Assembly: GCA_020633675.1 (NCBI GenBank)
Contig: JACKDE010000001.1
Coordinates: 186,001 to 250,000, forward strand
DNA: 64,000 bases
Source: Deferribacteres bacterium
GTDB taxonomy: Bacteria; Zhuqueibacterota; Zhuqueibacteria; Zhuqueibacterales; Geothermadaptataceae
Direction of reading: 5' to 3'
Position 1 is the first letter of the stretch; every line of letters starts with the position of its first letter. The position numbers were made by a program, and so were the translations under genes. Below are positions 49,803-59,705 of this stretch, in pieces. The notes beneath the pieces are model-generated. The model saw only the letters and a list, made by a program, of their open reading frames with translations, was not told the origin of the DNA and searched no databases.

Positions 49803-51122
49803 ATGATTTGGCTTCTGGTTTTAATTTTAGCATTTTTTTTCTATTTCAGTGGCAAGAAGCTTTGGGCAAGTATTATACTGTTTTTTTTTATTACCGGTGG
49901 TTATCAATTTGTCCCAGCGAATGCCTTCTATACAGCATTTGGAATTAGCAAATCACTCGATTTCGCGATAATCTTCGTCGTTATAACGTTTGTCGTGGAT
50001 ATGCGTTTCAACTTTCGCATTTTGCAGCGAGACAGATTTGCTAAGCTAATTATTTTCTTTTTGTGTTTTATCCTCATCGCAATTGTTTATAGCTTGCTCG
50101 CATACAAACACGAGCCGAGCTCAGTCCTGCGCGCGAGCCGAAAATTTTTTCTGCTGTTGATCTATTTTAATTATAGACGGTTGAGCAAGGCCGAATTTGA
50201 TAAAGTTTTTATTTTTCTGCGCTACCTGACTGTCTTGCAAAGTATCGTTTTCTTGCTGCAGATACCGTTAGGTACATCATTATTAAATACCGGAACAACG
50301 GAAGGAGCCATTACGGAGTTTATTGGGCAATCGGGCACTTGGACACGATATTATAACCTTCCAATGTTCATCATGCTGTTTTTCTTTCATGGAATGTTTG
50401 TCGATAAGTCATCTGGCATGAGAAGATGGGTGGTCTTAACATTATTTGCGGCAACCCTTCTTGCCCCACTGCATCGCTCACTCATTTTTTCTCTCCTGGC
50501 AGTTTTGATATTAGTTGGCATTAGAGCCAGGAGTTGGAACAAAAATTTTCGCAATATTTTAGCGGTTTTGCTTTTAGCTGGAGCTTTTTTTCCTGCTTTG
50601 ATTCTTGAGCGAGTGGAACAGGGAATCGATGATTTCGGGAATGTATTGGAAAGTGGCCTGAAGAATCCAAAAGACAATCTCTCATTCAGACTTGCTCATG
50701 CCCTCGAACGGGCAAAATTTACCACAACGGCTCCTGAAAGGGTGTTTTTTGGCTCAGGATTTCTTACTGAAGATTCGAAATATACCCGCTTGCTCAATTT
50801 TTTAATTGCTTATAGAGGAAGCGGTGGAATTGTCACACAAATTGATACATCTGATATCTCCTGGTCTTTTCTATTCCTGCAAACCGGTTTATTGGGAACA
50901 CTTCTCTATGTATGGCTTTACTTTTTTGCCACTCGGATGATGTGGAATAATAGGCACTATGCTATCGGGATGATGGGAACCTGTTTTTTTCTAATGATTT
51001 TTTTCAATTCCTTTACGAGTGCAGTTTTTGTTGACACCGTTGTTTTTGTTAGCCTGCCTTTGTTGATTGTTGTTTTATCTCATTCACTTAGGGACCACAA
51101 ACTAAATCAAAGATCGAATTAA
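49803..51122 (+). CDS. O-antigen polymerase/ligase-like membrane protein (Wzy candidate)
   Basis: The 439-residue protein has about 11-12 predicted helices and a longer extracytoplasmic loop around 280-350, containing NPKDNLSFRLAHALERAK and PERVFFGSGF. This pattern matches Wzy polymerases and the O-antigen ligase superfamily, which are recognised by topology rather than sequence. Position in a Wzx/Wzc locus favours Wzy. Very AT-rich. Confidence 0.8.
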   Translation: MIWLLVLILAFFFYFSGKKLWASIILFFFITGGYQFVPANAFYTAFGISKSLDFAIIFVVITFVVDMRFNFRILQRDRFAKLIIFFLCFILIAIVYSLLAYKHEPSSVLRASRKFFLLLIYFNYRRLSKAEFDKVFIFLRYLTVLQSIVFLLQIPLGTSLLNTGTTEGAITEFIGQSGTWTRYYNLPMFIMLFFFHGMFVDKSSGMRRWVVLTLFAATLLAPLHRSLIFSLLAVLILVGIRARSWNKNFRNILAVLLLAGAFFPALILERVEQGIDDFGNVLESGLKNPKDNLSFRLAHALERAKFTTTAPERVFFGSGFLTEDSKYTRLLNFLIAYRGSGGIVTQIDTSDISWSFLFLQTGLLGTLLYVWLYFFATRMMWNNRHYAIGMMGTCFFLMIFFNSFTSAVFVDTVVFVSLPLLIVVLSHSLRDHKLNQRSN

Positions 51123-51148
51123 AGTATTCTGAAGCTGAGGCCTGCCTG

Positions 51149-52072
51149 ATGAAGATTTCTGTCTTAACCTCTTTGTATAATTGCCAGCGCTTTTTGCTTG
51201 GTTATTTTCAACATCTTTCGAAAATCGATAATCTACATGAGGTTGAAGTCATCCTGTTGCATAATGCACCTAGGGAAGAAGAGCTTGCTATTATCGAAAA
51301 CCAAAAGCCTTCATTGCCTCCCGGATTGGTGAAACATATTCATATTAATCAGCGCGAGAGCTTATACGCAAGTTGGAATCGTGGCGTGGAATTGGCGCGA
51401 GGCACGTATATCGCAATATGGAATGTCGATGATATTCGAGAATCTGATTCTTTGTCGGTTCAGGCGAGAACTCTGGATGATAATCCCTACGCCGGAATGA
51501 CATACGGAGATATTATCGGCGTTGATAAGTACGGAGATTTAAAAGGCCGGTTTTATTTTCATCCCGAATACGATAAAATGAAAGAAGATTTTGTACGCAG
51601 TTGCTATTGCTCTTGTTTTCCAATGTGGCGAAAGTCGGTTCATGATTCCGTTGGCCTTTTTGATGAACAACTCAGAGTGTCGGGCGATTTTGATTTTCAA
51701 ATTCGCCTAGCCAGGCAGATGCCGTTAGTAAAAGCACATAAGTTTTTAGGGTATTATTTAGACAGTGATCCAGGAAAACTAACAACCGCCAACAATCGAA
51801 TTACGGTAGAAACTACGGCGGTTGAGCTGCGCTATGGTATTTTTGACAAGATTAACCTTTTGTTTCTAAGGAAAGCGCTGACTTTTATCGATATTCAAAA
51901 TCTCTATTGGAAAGAAAAAAAAGAGTTTGTTTCAGATTGGTTCCCGGAGCATAAATATTGGTTACGGCGCAATTCGATGTTATTTCCTAAAAGTATTTGG
52001 GGACTGCCACGTGATATTGCTAGTGCTTTGAAAAATCGTTTATTGCTTGATAAAACAGGGAATTGTTATTGA
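51149..52072 (+). CDS. Glycosyltransferase family 2
   Basis: The 307-residue protein has SVLTSLYNCQRFL, YASWNRGVELARG and IWNVDDIRE (the DxD-like metal site), followed by RVSGDFDFQIRLA, a form seen in GT2 enzymes of capsule and O-antigen loci. It follows the Wzy-like gene by 26 bp. The downstream FkbM gene starts 33 bp after its stop on the start chosen here. Confidence 0.86.
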   Translation: MKISVLTSLYNCQRFLLGYFQHLSKIDNLHEVEVILLHNAPREEELAIIENQKPSLPPGLVKHIHINQRESLYASWNRGVELARGTYIAIWNVDDIRESDSLSVQARTLDDNPYAGMTYGDIIGVDKYGDLKGRFYFHPEYDKMKEDFVRSCYCSCFPMWRKSVHDSVGLFDEQLRVSGDFDFQIRLARQMPLVKAHKFLGYYLDSDPGKLTTANNRITVETTAVELRYGIFDKINLLFLRKALTFIDIQNLYWKEKKEFVSDWFPEHKYWLRRNSMLFPKSIWGLPRDIASALKNRLLLDKTGNCY

Positions 52073-52104
52073 GTTTGGATAACATATTGGAAGGAATTTG
52101 CATT

Positions 52105-52887
52105 TTGCAACCGATTAAAAGATTAATAAAAAGAAGCTTTCTGTATGACATATACAGAAACCATGTTGACAGCCAATTACAACAAGGTTGGTCACAAAAC
52201 GATCAAAAGTTGCTTGAATTTTATTCGCAGTTTATTAAGCCAGGTGATTTGGCGTTTGATGTAGGTGCCAATGTTGGAAACCGAATAAAAGTCTTCCTAA
52301 AATTGGGTGCACGAGTTATCGCTGTTGAGCCGCAAGCATATTGTATCAAATTTCTTCAAAGGAAATATGGCAGTCATCCCGACGTGACTTTGCTGCCAAA
52401 GGCCCTTGGAAAAGCGGTTGGGAAAGCAGAAATGCTTATCAGTAGTGCGCATACGATTTCTTCATTGTCAGAAGATTGGGTGAACGCAGTTCAGCAAAGC
52501 GGACGTTTTCCTTCTGCCGCATGGAACAAAAAGCAAACAGTAGAAATCATAACACTGGACCAGCTTGTTTCAGATTTTGGGAGGCCTGCTTTTGTTAAAA
52601 TTGATGTAGAAGGGTACGAAAGTCAGGTGATTTCTGGCCTATCAAAGCCCATACCGGCACTCTCCTTGGAGTTTACACCGGAATACTTACAGTCTGTCCT
52701 AGAATCTTTAGATTATCTCGCAAGTTTTTCTGAAATTAAATGCAATTATTATTTGGGGGAGACGATGGAAATGCAGTTGGATACTTGGGTTGGCCCTGTG
52801 AAAATGAAGGAGATTCTTAAGGAGTATTCAAGTGACTATAGTGTCTTCGGTGATGTTTATATCAAGAGTGCTGTGTTTCCTGAATAG
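52105..52887 (+). CDS. FkbM family SAM-dependent methyltransferase
   Basis: This protein of about 260 residues has the FkbM pattern: AFDVGANVGNRIKVFLKLGARVIAVEPQ (SAM site), AEMLIS/ISSLSEDW in the middle and VKIDVEGYESQVI. The family O-methylates sugars or secondary metabolites. No ATG exists near the N-terminus. The TTG at 52105, with GGAAGGA nine bases ahead, is the best start. A TTG at 52063 would overlap the GT2 gene. It is one of three FkbM genes in this locus. Confidence 0.87.
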   Translation: MQPIKRLIKRSFLYDIYRNHVDSQLQQGWSQNDQKLLEFYSQFIKPGDLAFDVGANVGNRIKVFLKLGARVIAVEPQAYCIKFLQRKYGSHPDVTLLPKALGKAVGKAEMLISSAHTISSLSEDWVNAVQQSGRFPSAAWNKKQTVEIITLDQLVSDFGRPAFVKIDVEGYESQVISGLSKPIPALSLEFTPEYLQSVLESLDYLASFSEIKCNYYLGETMEMQLDTWVGPVKMKEILKEYSSDYSVFGDVYIKSAVFPE

Positions 52888-52931
52888 AAAATGGCTATAA
52901 AATCACAATTTACGCATAGAATTTTACTGAT

Positions 52932-53720
52932 ATGTCGACTTTATTGAAATCAATTCTCGAAAAGCACCAGCTTCGGGCAAATGGGATACTTCATATCGGA
53001 GCCCATGAAGGCGAAGAATGTGAAGTTTATAATGAAATTGGCTTTGATTCGGTCATGTGGATCGAAGCTGATCCGGATGTTTTTAAAAATCTTGAAGCAA
53101 AAATCAATCGGTTCTCACACCATTCGGCACATTGCGTTTTGGCCTCTGAGCAGGACAATCTTGCTGTTGAGTTTTTTGTAGCAAACAATAATGGCCATTC
53201 ATCATCTTTGTTACCCTTAAATGATCAGTTGACTGATCGCTTAGTTCCAGGATTACAGATGGCTGGCTCCAAAATTCTGAAAACCCGGCGCTTGGATACC
53301 TATTTTGCTGAGAATGGCATTAATATCTCCAACTATAACGTTCTCAATGTTGATGTTCAAGGTGCAGAACTGATGGTGCTGAAGGGAATGTTTCTTCTGC
53401 TTCAGAACTTTCAATTGATTTGCGCAGAAATCCATCTCACCAGGAATTACCAGAATGCTGTGTTGCTGCATGAACTCGATGGATTTATGGCTGAAAGTGG
53501 ATTCGCACGCGTATCCACCTCGGCGGCAGGCGCAGAAGGCGAAGCCTATTATTTGCGTCTTTCGCCACGCCAATTAAAATTAAAAAAATATGCCATGATT
53601 ACTGAAGCCCTGTTTCTGGAGAGCCTATTTCATACGGGCATCATGGCGTTCTTTGCTCGACAAAAGAATAGATTTCCTATTATCCGCAGGCTCTACCATT
53701 TAATTTTAACCAGAAAATAA
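52932..53720 (+). CDS. FkbM family SAM-dependent methyltransferase
   Basis: The 262-residue protein has ILHIGAHEGEECEVYNEIGF, VMWIEADPD, NNNGHSSSLLPL and the family's C-terminal VLNVDVQGAELMVLKGM. It is similar in design to, but diverged from, the FkbM protein just upstream, so they are unlikely to be a recent duplicate. A role in O-methylation of the glycan is inferred. A short intergenic gap (44 bp) precedes it. Confidence 0.88.
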   Translation: MSTLLKSILEKHQLRANGILHIGAHEGEECEVYNEIGFDSVMWIEADPDVFKNLEAKINRFSHHSAHCVLASEQDNLAVEFFVANNNGHSSSLLPLNDQLTDRLVPGLQMAGSKILKTRRLDTYFAENGINISNYNVLNVDVQGAELMVLKGMFLLLQNFQLICAEIHLTRNYQNAVLLHELDGFMAESGFARVSTSAAGAEGEAYYLRLSPRQLKLKKYAMITEALFLESLFHTGIMAFFARQKNRFPIIRRLYHLILTRK

Positions 53721-53744
53721 AGCTAAGAGTATTGACTTCCCATC

Positions 53745-54701
53745 ATGTTTGTTATCGTTGTTTTTTCATTTAATCGGCCGATGCAATTGGAAGCTCTGCT
53801 TCACAGTATTTTTCGCAGCATCGATTCAACTTCAGTGAGATTTGAAGTCAAAATTCTTTATGGCTTTTCAAATAGTGAGTTTAAGCAAGGCTACGAAACA
53901 CTCAAGCAAAAATCGATTGCCAAAGAAGTTGAATTCCTTCAGGAAGAGCGTGGTATCTATAAGTTCGGTCCGAAACTCTTTCTGCGCTCGAGAAATACTT
54001 ATCGCTACTTCAAATATCCTTTCTTAAGGAATTTGACCCAGCGCTCAAATTTAAAACCGTTGCTTGAGAGCATCCTAAATAAGCCCGAAAGCAAGTACGT
54101 TATGTTTCTGACCGACGACAGCCTGTTTTATCGAGATTTTACCCTAGGCCAGGAAGTTTTTGATTTGATCGATGAGAATCCTCAGCAGGCATTTTTTAGC
54201 TTGCGGCATGGCAAAAACATTCATTCAGCGCCCTCGCGCGGGCGCAATGTTGGTGACTTTTATCATTGGCAAATCGATGATGCCGAATGTGATGCATTCT
54301 GGTCATACCCATTCTCAGTAGACGGGCATATTTATTCGTTGCAGTTCCTGCTTTCCCAGGTTGAGCCGCTCTTGTACATCAACCCGAATACATTTGAAGG
54401 CTCGGTGGCGCACCATGCAGCTGTAAAACATTTGTTCTCAAATGGCTATTGTTTTGAGCAATCGGTTCTGGCGAGTTTCCCGATCAATAAGGTGCAGAAT
54501 GTTGTGGAGAATGAAGATTTAGGGATTGATAGTGAGCTATTGAACAAAAAATATCTTGAAGGCTACACGCTTGAGTACTCCTGGGATAAGCAGCCGACGA
54601 CATTTCAACTCATTCCCGAGAATTTACGCATCATCAAGAATGGCTTCACAGAAGAGATGTTCTGTCGCGATTCTGCTTCGAAAGAAATAACAGTTCGATA
54701 G
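53745..54701 (+). CDS. GT-A-like glycosyltransferase-related protein
   Basis: The 318-residue protein begins FVIVVFSFNRPMQLEALLHSI and has YVMFLTDDSLFY, equivalent to the DxD region of GT2-type nucleotide-sugar transferases. The later part (SLRHGKNIHSAPSRGR and onwards) does not match a family I can name. It is probably a glycosyltransferase of an uncharacterised GT2-like group. It sits between two FkbM genes. Confidence 0.7.
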   Translation: MFVIVVFSFNRPMQLEALLHSIFRSIDSTSVRFEVKILYGFSNSEFKQGYETLKQKSIAKEVEFLQEERGIYKFGPKLFLRSRNTYRYFKYPFLRNLTQRSNLKPLLESILNKPESKYVMFLTDDSLFYRDFTLGQEVFDLIDENPQQAFFSLRHGKNIHSAPSRGRNVGDFYHWQIDDAECDAFWSYPFSVDGHIYSLQFLLSQVEPLLYINPNTFEGSVAHHAAVKHLFSNGYCFEQSVLASFPINKVQNVVENEDLGIDSELLNKKYLEGYTLEYSWDKQPTTFQLIPENLRIIKNGFTEEMFCRDSASKEITVR

Positions 54702-54735
54702 TAATGAGTACCAAGGAAAACAGGATTTACAGACA

Positions 54736-55554
54736 ATGGATATAGAAACGAATCTAAGCATTTATTCGGCGTTTTGGAGAATCAAAGTTTTCAGGCCGGT
54801 GCTTCGAAAATTGGGATGGGATTACCATAGCTTTATGCGCAAAACACTTTGCTTGGAAAACAATAACGATATTAAACACGAATACGTTGCAACACGCAAA
54901 ATATTGGGTGGTTTGGCCATTCGGTGCGACCTGGCGAAAGCTACAGATCGAAGCATTTATTTTGACAGAGTGTACGAAAAACACATAGTTGATTTGATAC
55001 AAAAAGAACTCAGGCCAGGCGACATTTTCATCGATATTGGCTCATGTATCGGTTACTATGCCTTGCTGGCTTCGGCCTTCACTGGTGAAAAAGGTCAAGT
55101 AATTGCATTTGAGCCTGATAAGGATAACTATTCAAGGCTAATGAAAAACATTTCGCTTAACGGTTCAAAAAATATCGTTGTCCATCAAAAAGCAGTATCG
55201 AATGTCAACGCCGAGCTTGAGTTCCATATTAATCCGCTTAATAATGGCGGGCATTCATTGAATGAGTTTGAAGACTATAGCAGCGCCCGGGTAGATAAGG
55301 TCATGGCAGTTCGAATGGATGATTTCATCGATAAGGAGCTTCCTGGGCAACTGATTAAATGGGTCAAGATAGATGTAGAGGGACATCAAATGGAGGTGTT
55401 GGAAGGTATGTCTTCGTTGCTAGCAAGGCAAAGGCCCCGTCTTATCGTCGAACACCCATCGGACAAAGAAAATCTACTAATTGAGTTCTTAACCAATTAC
55501 AATTACAAGGTATTACGAATTGGATACCAAGACTACTATTGCTACCATGAGTAA
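54736..55554 (+). CDS. FkbM family SAM-dependent methyltransferase
   Basis: The 272-residue protein has RPGDIFIDIGSCIGYYALLAS, VIAFEPDKDNY, NNGGHSLNEFE and KWVKIDVEGHQMEVLEGM, the standard FkbM elements. About 60 extra N-terminal residues precede the SAM site. Its end overlaps the following GT2 gene by 8 bp. It is the third FkbM gene of the locus. Confidence 0.89.
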   Translation: MDIETNLSIYSAFWRIKVFRPVLRKLGWDYHSFMRKTLCLENNNDIKHEYVATRKILGGLAIRCDLAKATDRSIYFDRVYEKHIVDLIQKELRPGDIFIDIGSCIGYYALLASAFTGEKGQVIAFEPDKDNYSRLMKNISLNGSKNIVVHQKAVSNVNAELEFHINPLNNGGHSLNEFEDYSSARVDKVMAVRMDDFIDKELPGQLIKWVKIDVEGHQMEVLEGMSSLLARQRPRLIVEHPSDKENLLIEFLTNYNYKVLRIGYQDYYCYHE

Positions 55555-56518
55555 TATCGGCAGCATTTCCACAGCAACTCCTTTTATTTCTATTATTACA
55601 CCTGTTTTTAATCGTGCAGACTGTATTGGGCGGTGCATCGAAAGCGTGGCGAATCAGGGATTTGCTGATATTGAGCAAGTTGTGATTAATGATGGCTCAA
55701 CAGACAAGACCAAAGAGATTGTTGAATCCTACGCAAAGAAATATCCATGGGTGCGGCTGATACAACTGGATCAGAACAGGGGCGTGAACCACGCTAGAAA
55801 TTCTGGAATCAAATCTGCGACAGGGAGATTTCTGATATTTCTTGATAGCGATGATTACTTATTAGAAAATGGAATTTCAAGTGTTATTGAATCATTGAAA
55901 GAGCAACAGGATTATGAACACTATTTGTTTGCTCCTGATGATCGCGCAGATTTTTTTTCTCAGCATCCGATTCTAAAAAAGCCAATACACGAATTTTATT
56001 TTTTAAATTGGCTAAAGGGAGAAGTGGACGGTGACTTTGTCCACGTTGTGAGTCGCAAATCATTTGACAGTAGACTGTTTTTTGAAGATTTTCGAGCTTT
56101 TGAATACTTGAACTGGCTGCGCATTTATAAAGCAAACTTGAAGCAGCTTTATATCCATAAAGTTATTGTTAGCCGTGAACGTACGCGTTTCGATTCATTG
56201 ACGAAAGAGTACTGCCTCGACAATAAGCTGTCGATTGAAGACCAGTATCGATATATTCAACGTTTAGTCGAGCTTTTCTATGAAGATTATCGAGCAGCGG
56301 CTAAAAACACAATTTTGGAATTAATGCATAAAGCTGTATTGTTGGGTATTGCAGCCGGTAGTTACACTCAAAATATCCATTTTTTAGAACTGCTTAAAAA
56401 AGAAGGTCAAAATATATTGGTTCTTCGTATTTTAAATCGATTGCGAGTTGGACCTTTGTTGTTCCTGTTGCTTTGGATCAAAACCAAAATCGGTAAATTA
56501 AAACTGAAGTTGCAATGA
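55547..56518 (+). CDS. Glycosyltransferase family 2
   Basis: This protein of about 323 residues has ISIITPVFNRADCIGRCIES, VVINDGSTDKTKEIVESYA, NHARNSGIKSATGRFLIFLDSDDYLL: a complete canonical GT2 N-terminal half with the DSDD metal site. The ATG at 55547 overlaps the FkbM stop. A TTG at 55520 with AAGG upstream is an alternative. It ends in a 4-bp overlap with the next GT4 gene. Linkage unknown. Confidence 0.9.
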   Translation: MSNIGSISTATPFISIITPVFNRADCIGRCIESVANQGFADIEQVVINDGSTDKTKEIVESYAKKYPWVRLIQLDQNRGVNHARNSGIKSATGRFLIFLDSDDYLLENGISSVIESLKEQQDYEHYLFAPDDRADFFSQHPILKKPIHEFYFLNWLKGEVDGDFVHVVSRKSFDSRLFFEDFRAFEYLNWLRIYKANLKQLYIHKVIVSRERTRFDSLTKEYCLDNKLSIEDQYRYIQRLVELFYEDYRAAAKNTILELMHKAVLLGIAAGSYTQNIHFLELLKKEGQNILVLRILNRLRVGPLLFLLLWIKTKIGKLKLKLQ

Positions 56519-57636
56519 ACGTTTTGCATATCTTGGATGCTGTAAATAGAGGTGGGAGCGAAATTCTTGCGCTCGATTTTTGCCGTGCTTTAGAAAGATA
56601 CCCTTTAAAAGTCTTCTTAGTAGTAATGCAAGGCGGTGAGTTAGATGATGATTTCCGCCAAACAAGTGCAAAATATATAAAATTGCAGAGAAAATTGCCG
56701 CTAGATTTCAAAATCATATTGCAGCTGAGAAAAATTATCATAGAAAACGATATACAAATCGTTCATACTCACCAACCGGTAGAAGGTCTGCATGCATACT
56801 TTGCAACATCGCTCTTAAAAGTGAAGAAGGTTCAAACGATTCATGGGCAATTTCAGGATTTCAAAAATAAAATAATTGGCAAATTCCTAAATCCGAGAAT
56901 GGATGCTAATATTATTGTTAGCAGAGGGTTCCTACAAGAATTTTGCAAAGGCATAAATTTGCATAAGGTTGAAAATTTTCATGTTGTGCATAATGGTATC
57001 GATAGCACAAAATTGAAGCCCACGGCAATGAATTTGAAACAAGAGCTTGGCTTGCACGCTGAAATAACCCTTATGGGAATGGTCGGGAATTTCAACAAAT
57101 TTAAGGATCAACTCACAATTTGCAGAGCACTTGTTACTATTTTCAAAGCAGTTCCTAATAGTCGATTCGTATTTGTTGGACAAAGAGATGATAGACCGCC
57201 TTACCTGTACGACCAATGTGTTCGATATTGTGAGGAACAACAGATTATTGATAAAGTTTTTTTTCTCGGGAGTCGAGAAGAAATACCAGATATATTGAAT
57301 AGCCTCGACCTTTTTGTTTTTTCATCTTTGGAAGACTCTTTCGGGCTTGCTGTCATCGAAGCTATGATGATGGGCATACCGGTTATAGCAGCAAATATTC
57401 CACCGATGATTGAAGTTACAGAAGCAGGAAGATTCGCTTATCTATTTGAGACTGGTAATGAACTTGATTTATCGGATCAGATAATCGCTCTCCTGAAAAA
57501 CAAAAACGACAGGCAGTTACTGTCTCAAACAGCGCGGGAATGGGCAGTTGGACAATTTAGCATAGATTCCTATATGCAGAAATTAATTGAAATTTATGCG
57601 CGCTTGTTGGGTGGAGCAAGAGGCACTTCTGCCTAA
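56515..57636 (+). CDS. Glycosyltransferase family 4
   Basis: The 373-residue GT-B enzyme has the N-terminal HILDAVNRGGSEILALDF, the inter-domain VVHNGIDSTKL and the C-terminal GT4 signature SLEDSFGLAVIEAMMMGIPVI (the E-x7-E motif). It is a retaining transferase using a nucleotide-sugar donor. It is coupled to the preceding GT2 gene by ATGA. Markedly AT-rich. Confidence 0.92.
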   Translation: MNVLHILDAVNRGGSEILALDFCRALERYPLKVFLVVMQGGELDDDFRQTSAKYIKLQRKLPLDFKIILQLRKIIIENDIQIVHTHQPVEGLHAYFATSLLKVKKVQTIHGQFQDFKNKIIGKFLNPRMDANIIVSRGFLQEFCKGINLHKVENFHVVHNGIDSTKLKPTAMNLKQELGLHAEITLMGMVGNFNKFKDQLTICRALVTIFKAVPNSRFVFVGQRDDRPPYLYDQCVRYCEEQQIIDKVFFLGSREEIPDILNSLDLFVFSSLEDSFGLAVIEAMMMGIPVIAANIPPMIEVTEAGRFAYLFETGNELDLSDQIIALLKNKNDRQLLSQTAREWAVGQFSIDSYMQKLIEIYARLLGGARGTSA

Positions 57637-57693
57637 AGATGAGATGTACTTCGTTCAATACAGTCATTAAGGATGCAAACCAAGAGTTAAAAC

Positions 57694-58545
57694 ATGCGCT
57701 GTCCGATTAAACTTAATCGCAATAACTTTCCTCAATGGTTTCTTCGATTGGTTCCAAACGCAGATGATCCCAGAAGCCTAATCAATATGAGCGCGGAGAC
57801 AAAGGTCTTTTCGAGATTTGTGTCTCCAATTAAAATTGGAACGACTTATAAATCAACCGAACCAGAGCGCCACAAATTAGCTGACAGAGCAATTTTAAAT
57901 GTCGCTAAAAATTTACAAACATGCCCTGTGGTGCTTGACTTAGGTATCTCTGATGGCACAACCTCATTGGAGTTAATCGAAAAACTGGGCAATCGATTTA
58001 ATAAATACTTTGCAACGGATATATATCTTAGCCTGCCTTATTTGGAGCACAAAGGAGATGGTGTTTTCTATCATCCCCAAAATCATGAATGTATCATGCG
58101 GGTAAGTGATCGTTTCATTATTTACAAAGCTACGGAAAAGTCCATTTCGCCCATCAAAGCACTTGCCAATCATTTTATTATGACAAGTCCACCTTACGAT
58201 ATAGAAAAAGTTCAAAGTCTTCATTTAATACATCCACAGCTTAGAAGACTTGCTTTGGAAGACAATAGGATTGTTCTAACAGAACATGATATCATGTTGG
58301 AATGGCAATTTGACAATCCCGATATCATCAAGGTCGCAAATGTCTTAAATTTGAGCTATTTTTCAAAAGAACAAATTGCTCGAGCTATTGCAAACCTAAA
58401 AAGCTCGCTCAAAATTGGTGGCCATTTATTTATTGTTGAAAACCGGGATATAGAAAAGGTATCACATTTCACAAAAGATAAATCCGGCTTCTGTTTGAAT
58501 GAAACCATCAATGGCGGTAGTGAAATAACGGACCTCGTGCAATGA
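57694..58545 (+). CDS. Putative SAM-dependent methyltransferase-like protein
   Basis: The 283-residue protein has a Rossmann-like motif I, VVLDLGISDGTTSLELIEKL, followed by YFATDIYLSL (motif II acidic position). Near the end come IARAIANLKSSLKIGGHLFIVEN, which resembles the motif before the last strand of class I methyltransferases. I cannot name a family. The substrate may be a lipid or glycan intermediate. It overlaps the next GT4 gene by 4 bp. Confidence 0.65.
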   Translation: MRCPIKLNRNNFPQWFLRLVPNADDPRSLINMSAETKVFSRFVSPIKIGTTYKSTEPERHKLADRAILNVAKNLQTCPVVLDLGISDGTTSLELIEKLGNRFNKYFATDIYLSLPYLEHKGDGVFYHPQNHECIMRVSDRFIIYKATEKSISPIKALANHFIMTSPPYDIEKVQSLHLIHPQLRRLALEDNRIVLTEHDIMLEWQFDNPDIIKVANVLNLSYFSKEQIARAIANLKSSLKIGGHLFIVENRDIEKVSHFTKDKSGFCLNETINGGSEITDLVQ

Positions 58546-59663
58546 CCATACTCATGCTGACGCCAAGCCCCAATATTCGAGGACCAATAATGAAGCATAC
58601 GCCGATTCTTGTCGAAGAATTACGCACTTTAGGTTGTGCAATTGACACTCTACCTTGGGGGGCGAACGAAAACGATGAAAAGCTGAGCAGGAAGATCAGC
58701 GGCAGAATTTTGAGTATCGTACAGGTACATGAGCTGCTGAAAAAAAATATCTATGACTTGCTAATCATCAAAACCGCACACGACTGGGCTGCCGTAATTC
58801 GTGACCTAACGCTGTTATGGACAACAAGGCATTTGAGGCCATTGACAATTTTGCAAATCCACGGCAGCCAAAGCCATCGACTTGCGGAAGGCAAGCCCAA
58901 GCTCTTTAAAAAAGCAACGAAAGTAGTCCTTGATTTATGTGATGGTGTCATGTTGCTTTCTACAGAAGAACAAAACGATTTTATGCGATTTTATGCGAGC
59001 AAAAAATTTTGGACTGTTGAGAACCCGGTCGTGCTCAATTCACCTGAAAAAGTGGTGCACAATCAATGGAGCTTGCCAAACAGCAAAAGCAAGCTGCTTT
59101 TTGTTGGCAGGCTGGTCAAAGAGAAAGGCATTTTCGAGCTATTACATGCTGTGGCGACGCTCACTCAAAAACATGATATCCACTTGTTGATTTTAGGGGT
59201 TGGACCTGAGGAAAACGCTGTTAAAAAACTAATTGACAAGTTGGGCATTTCCAAGACGGTCACTCTTGGCGGTTATGCCGAAGGACAAAAACTTATCGCC
59301 GCCTATAAAGAAGCCGATATTCTCATTTTACCAAGTTGGATAGAAGGTTTTCCAACTGTGGTAACGGAGGCAATGCAACATGGCACGGCTATTGTTACAA
59401 CGAAAATTCGTGGCGTTGCTGACCATCTAATTGAAAATGAAAATGCAATATATACGCCAGTAAATGATGCGAATGCACTTGCCTCGAATATTGAGAAGCT
59501 TGTGAATAATCCGCAATTACGCGATAAAATCGTGCAGACTAACAAGGTCAAGGTTCAGGATTTTTTGCCAAAACCTGTTGCCCTGCGCTATTTGGAAACG
59601 ATTTACAAGATCATAAACCAAAAAACAATCCCAGACCAGGTTGCAAACCCTTTAGGTACATAA
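58542..59663 (+). CDS. Glycosyltransferase family 4
   Basis: The 373-residue GT-B protein has the N-terminal MLTPSPNIRGPIMKHTPIL and the Rossmann entry KLLFVGRLVKEKGIFELLHAV. The donor-site motif is LPSWIEGFPTVVTEAMQHG (E-x7-E). The first domain resembles GT4 enzymes of O-antigen loci. It is coupled to the gene upstream. The product of this chain is unknown. Confidence 0.92.
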   Translation: MTILMLTPSPNIRGPIMKHTPILVEELRTLGCAIDTLPWGANENDEKLSRKISGRILSIVQVHELLKKNIYDLLIIKTAHDWAAVIRDLTLLWTTRHLRPLTILQIHGSQSHRLAEGKPKLFKKATKVVLDLCDGVMLLSTEEQNDFMRFYASKKFWTVENPVVLNSPEKVVHNQWSLPNSKSKLLFVGRLVKEKGIFELLHAVATLTQKHDIHLLILGVGPEENAVKKLIDKLGISKTVTLGGYAEGQKLIAAYKEADILILPSWIEGFPTVVTEAMQHGTAIVTTKIRGVADHLIENENAIYTPVNDANALASNIEKLVNNPQLRDKIVQTNKVKVQDFLPKPVALRYLETIYKIINQKTIPDQVANPLGT

Positions 59664-59705
59664 TGTGACCATACTGTTTTGCAAATTTTGAAATGAGCTA
59701 AGCTA

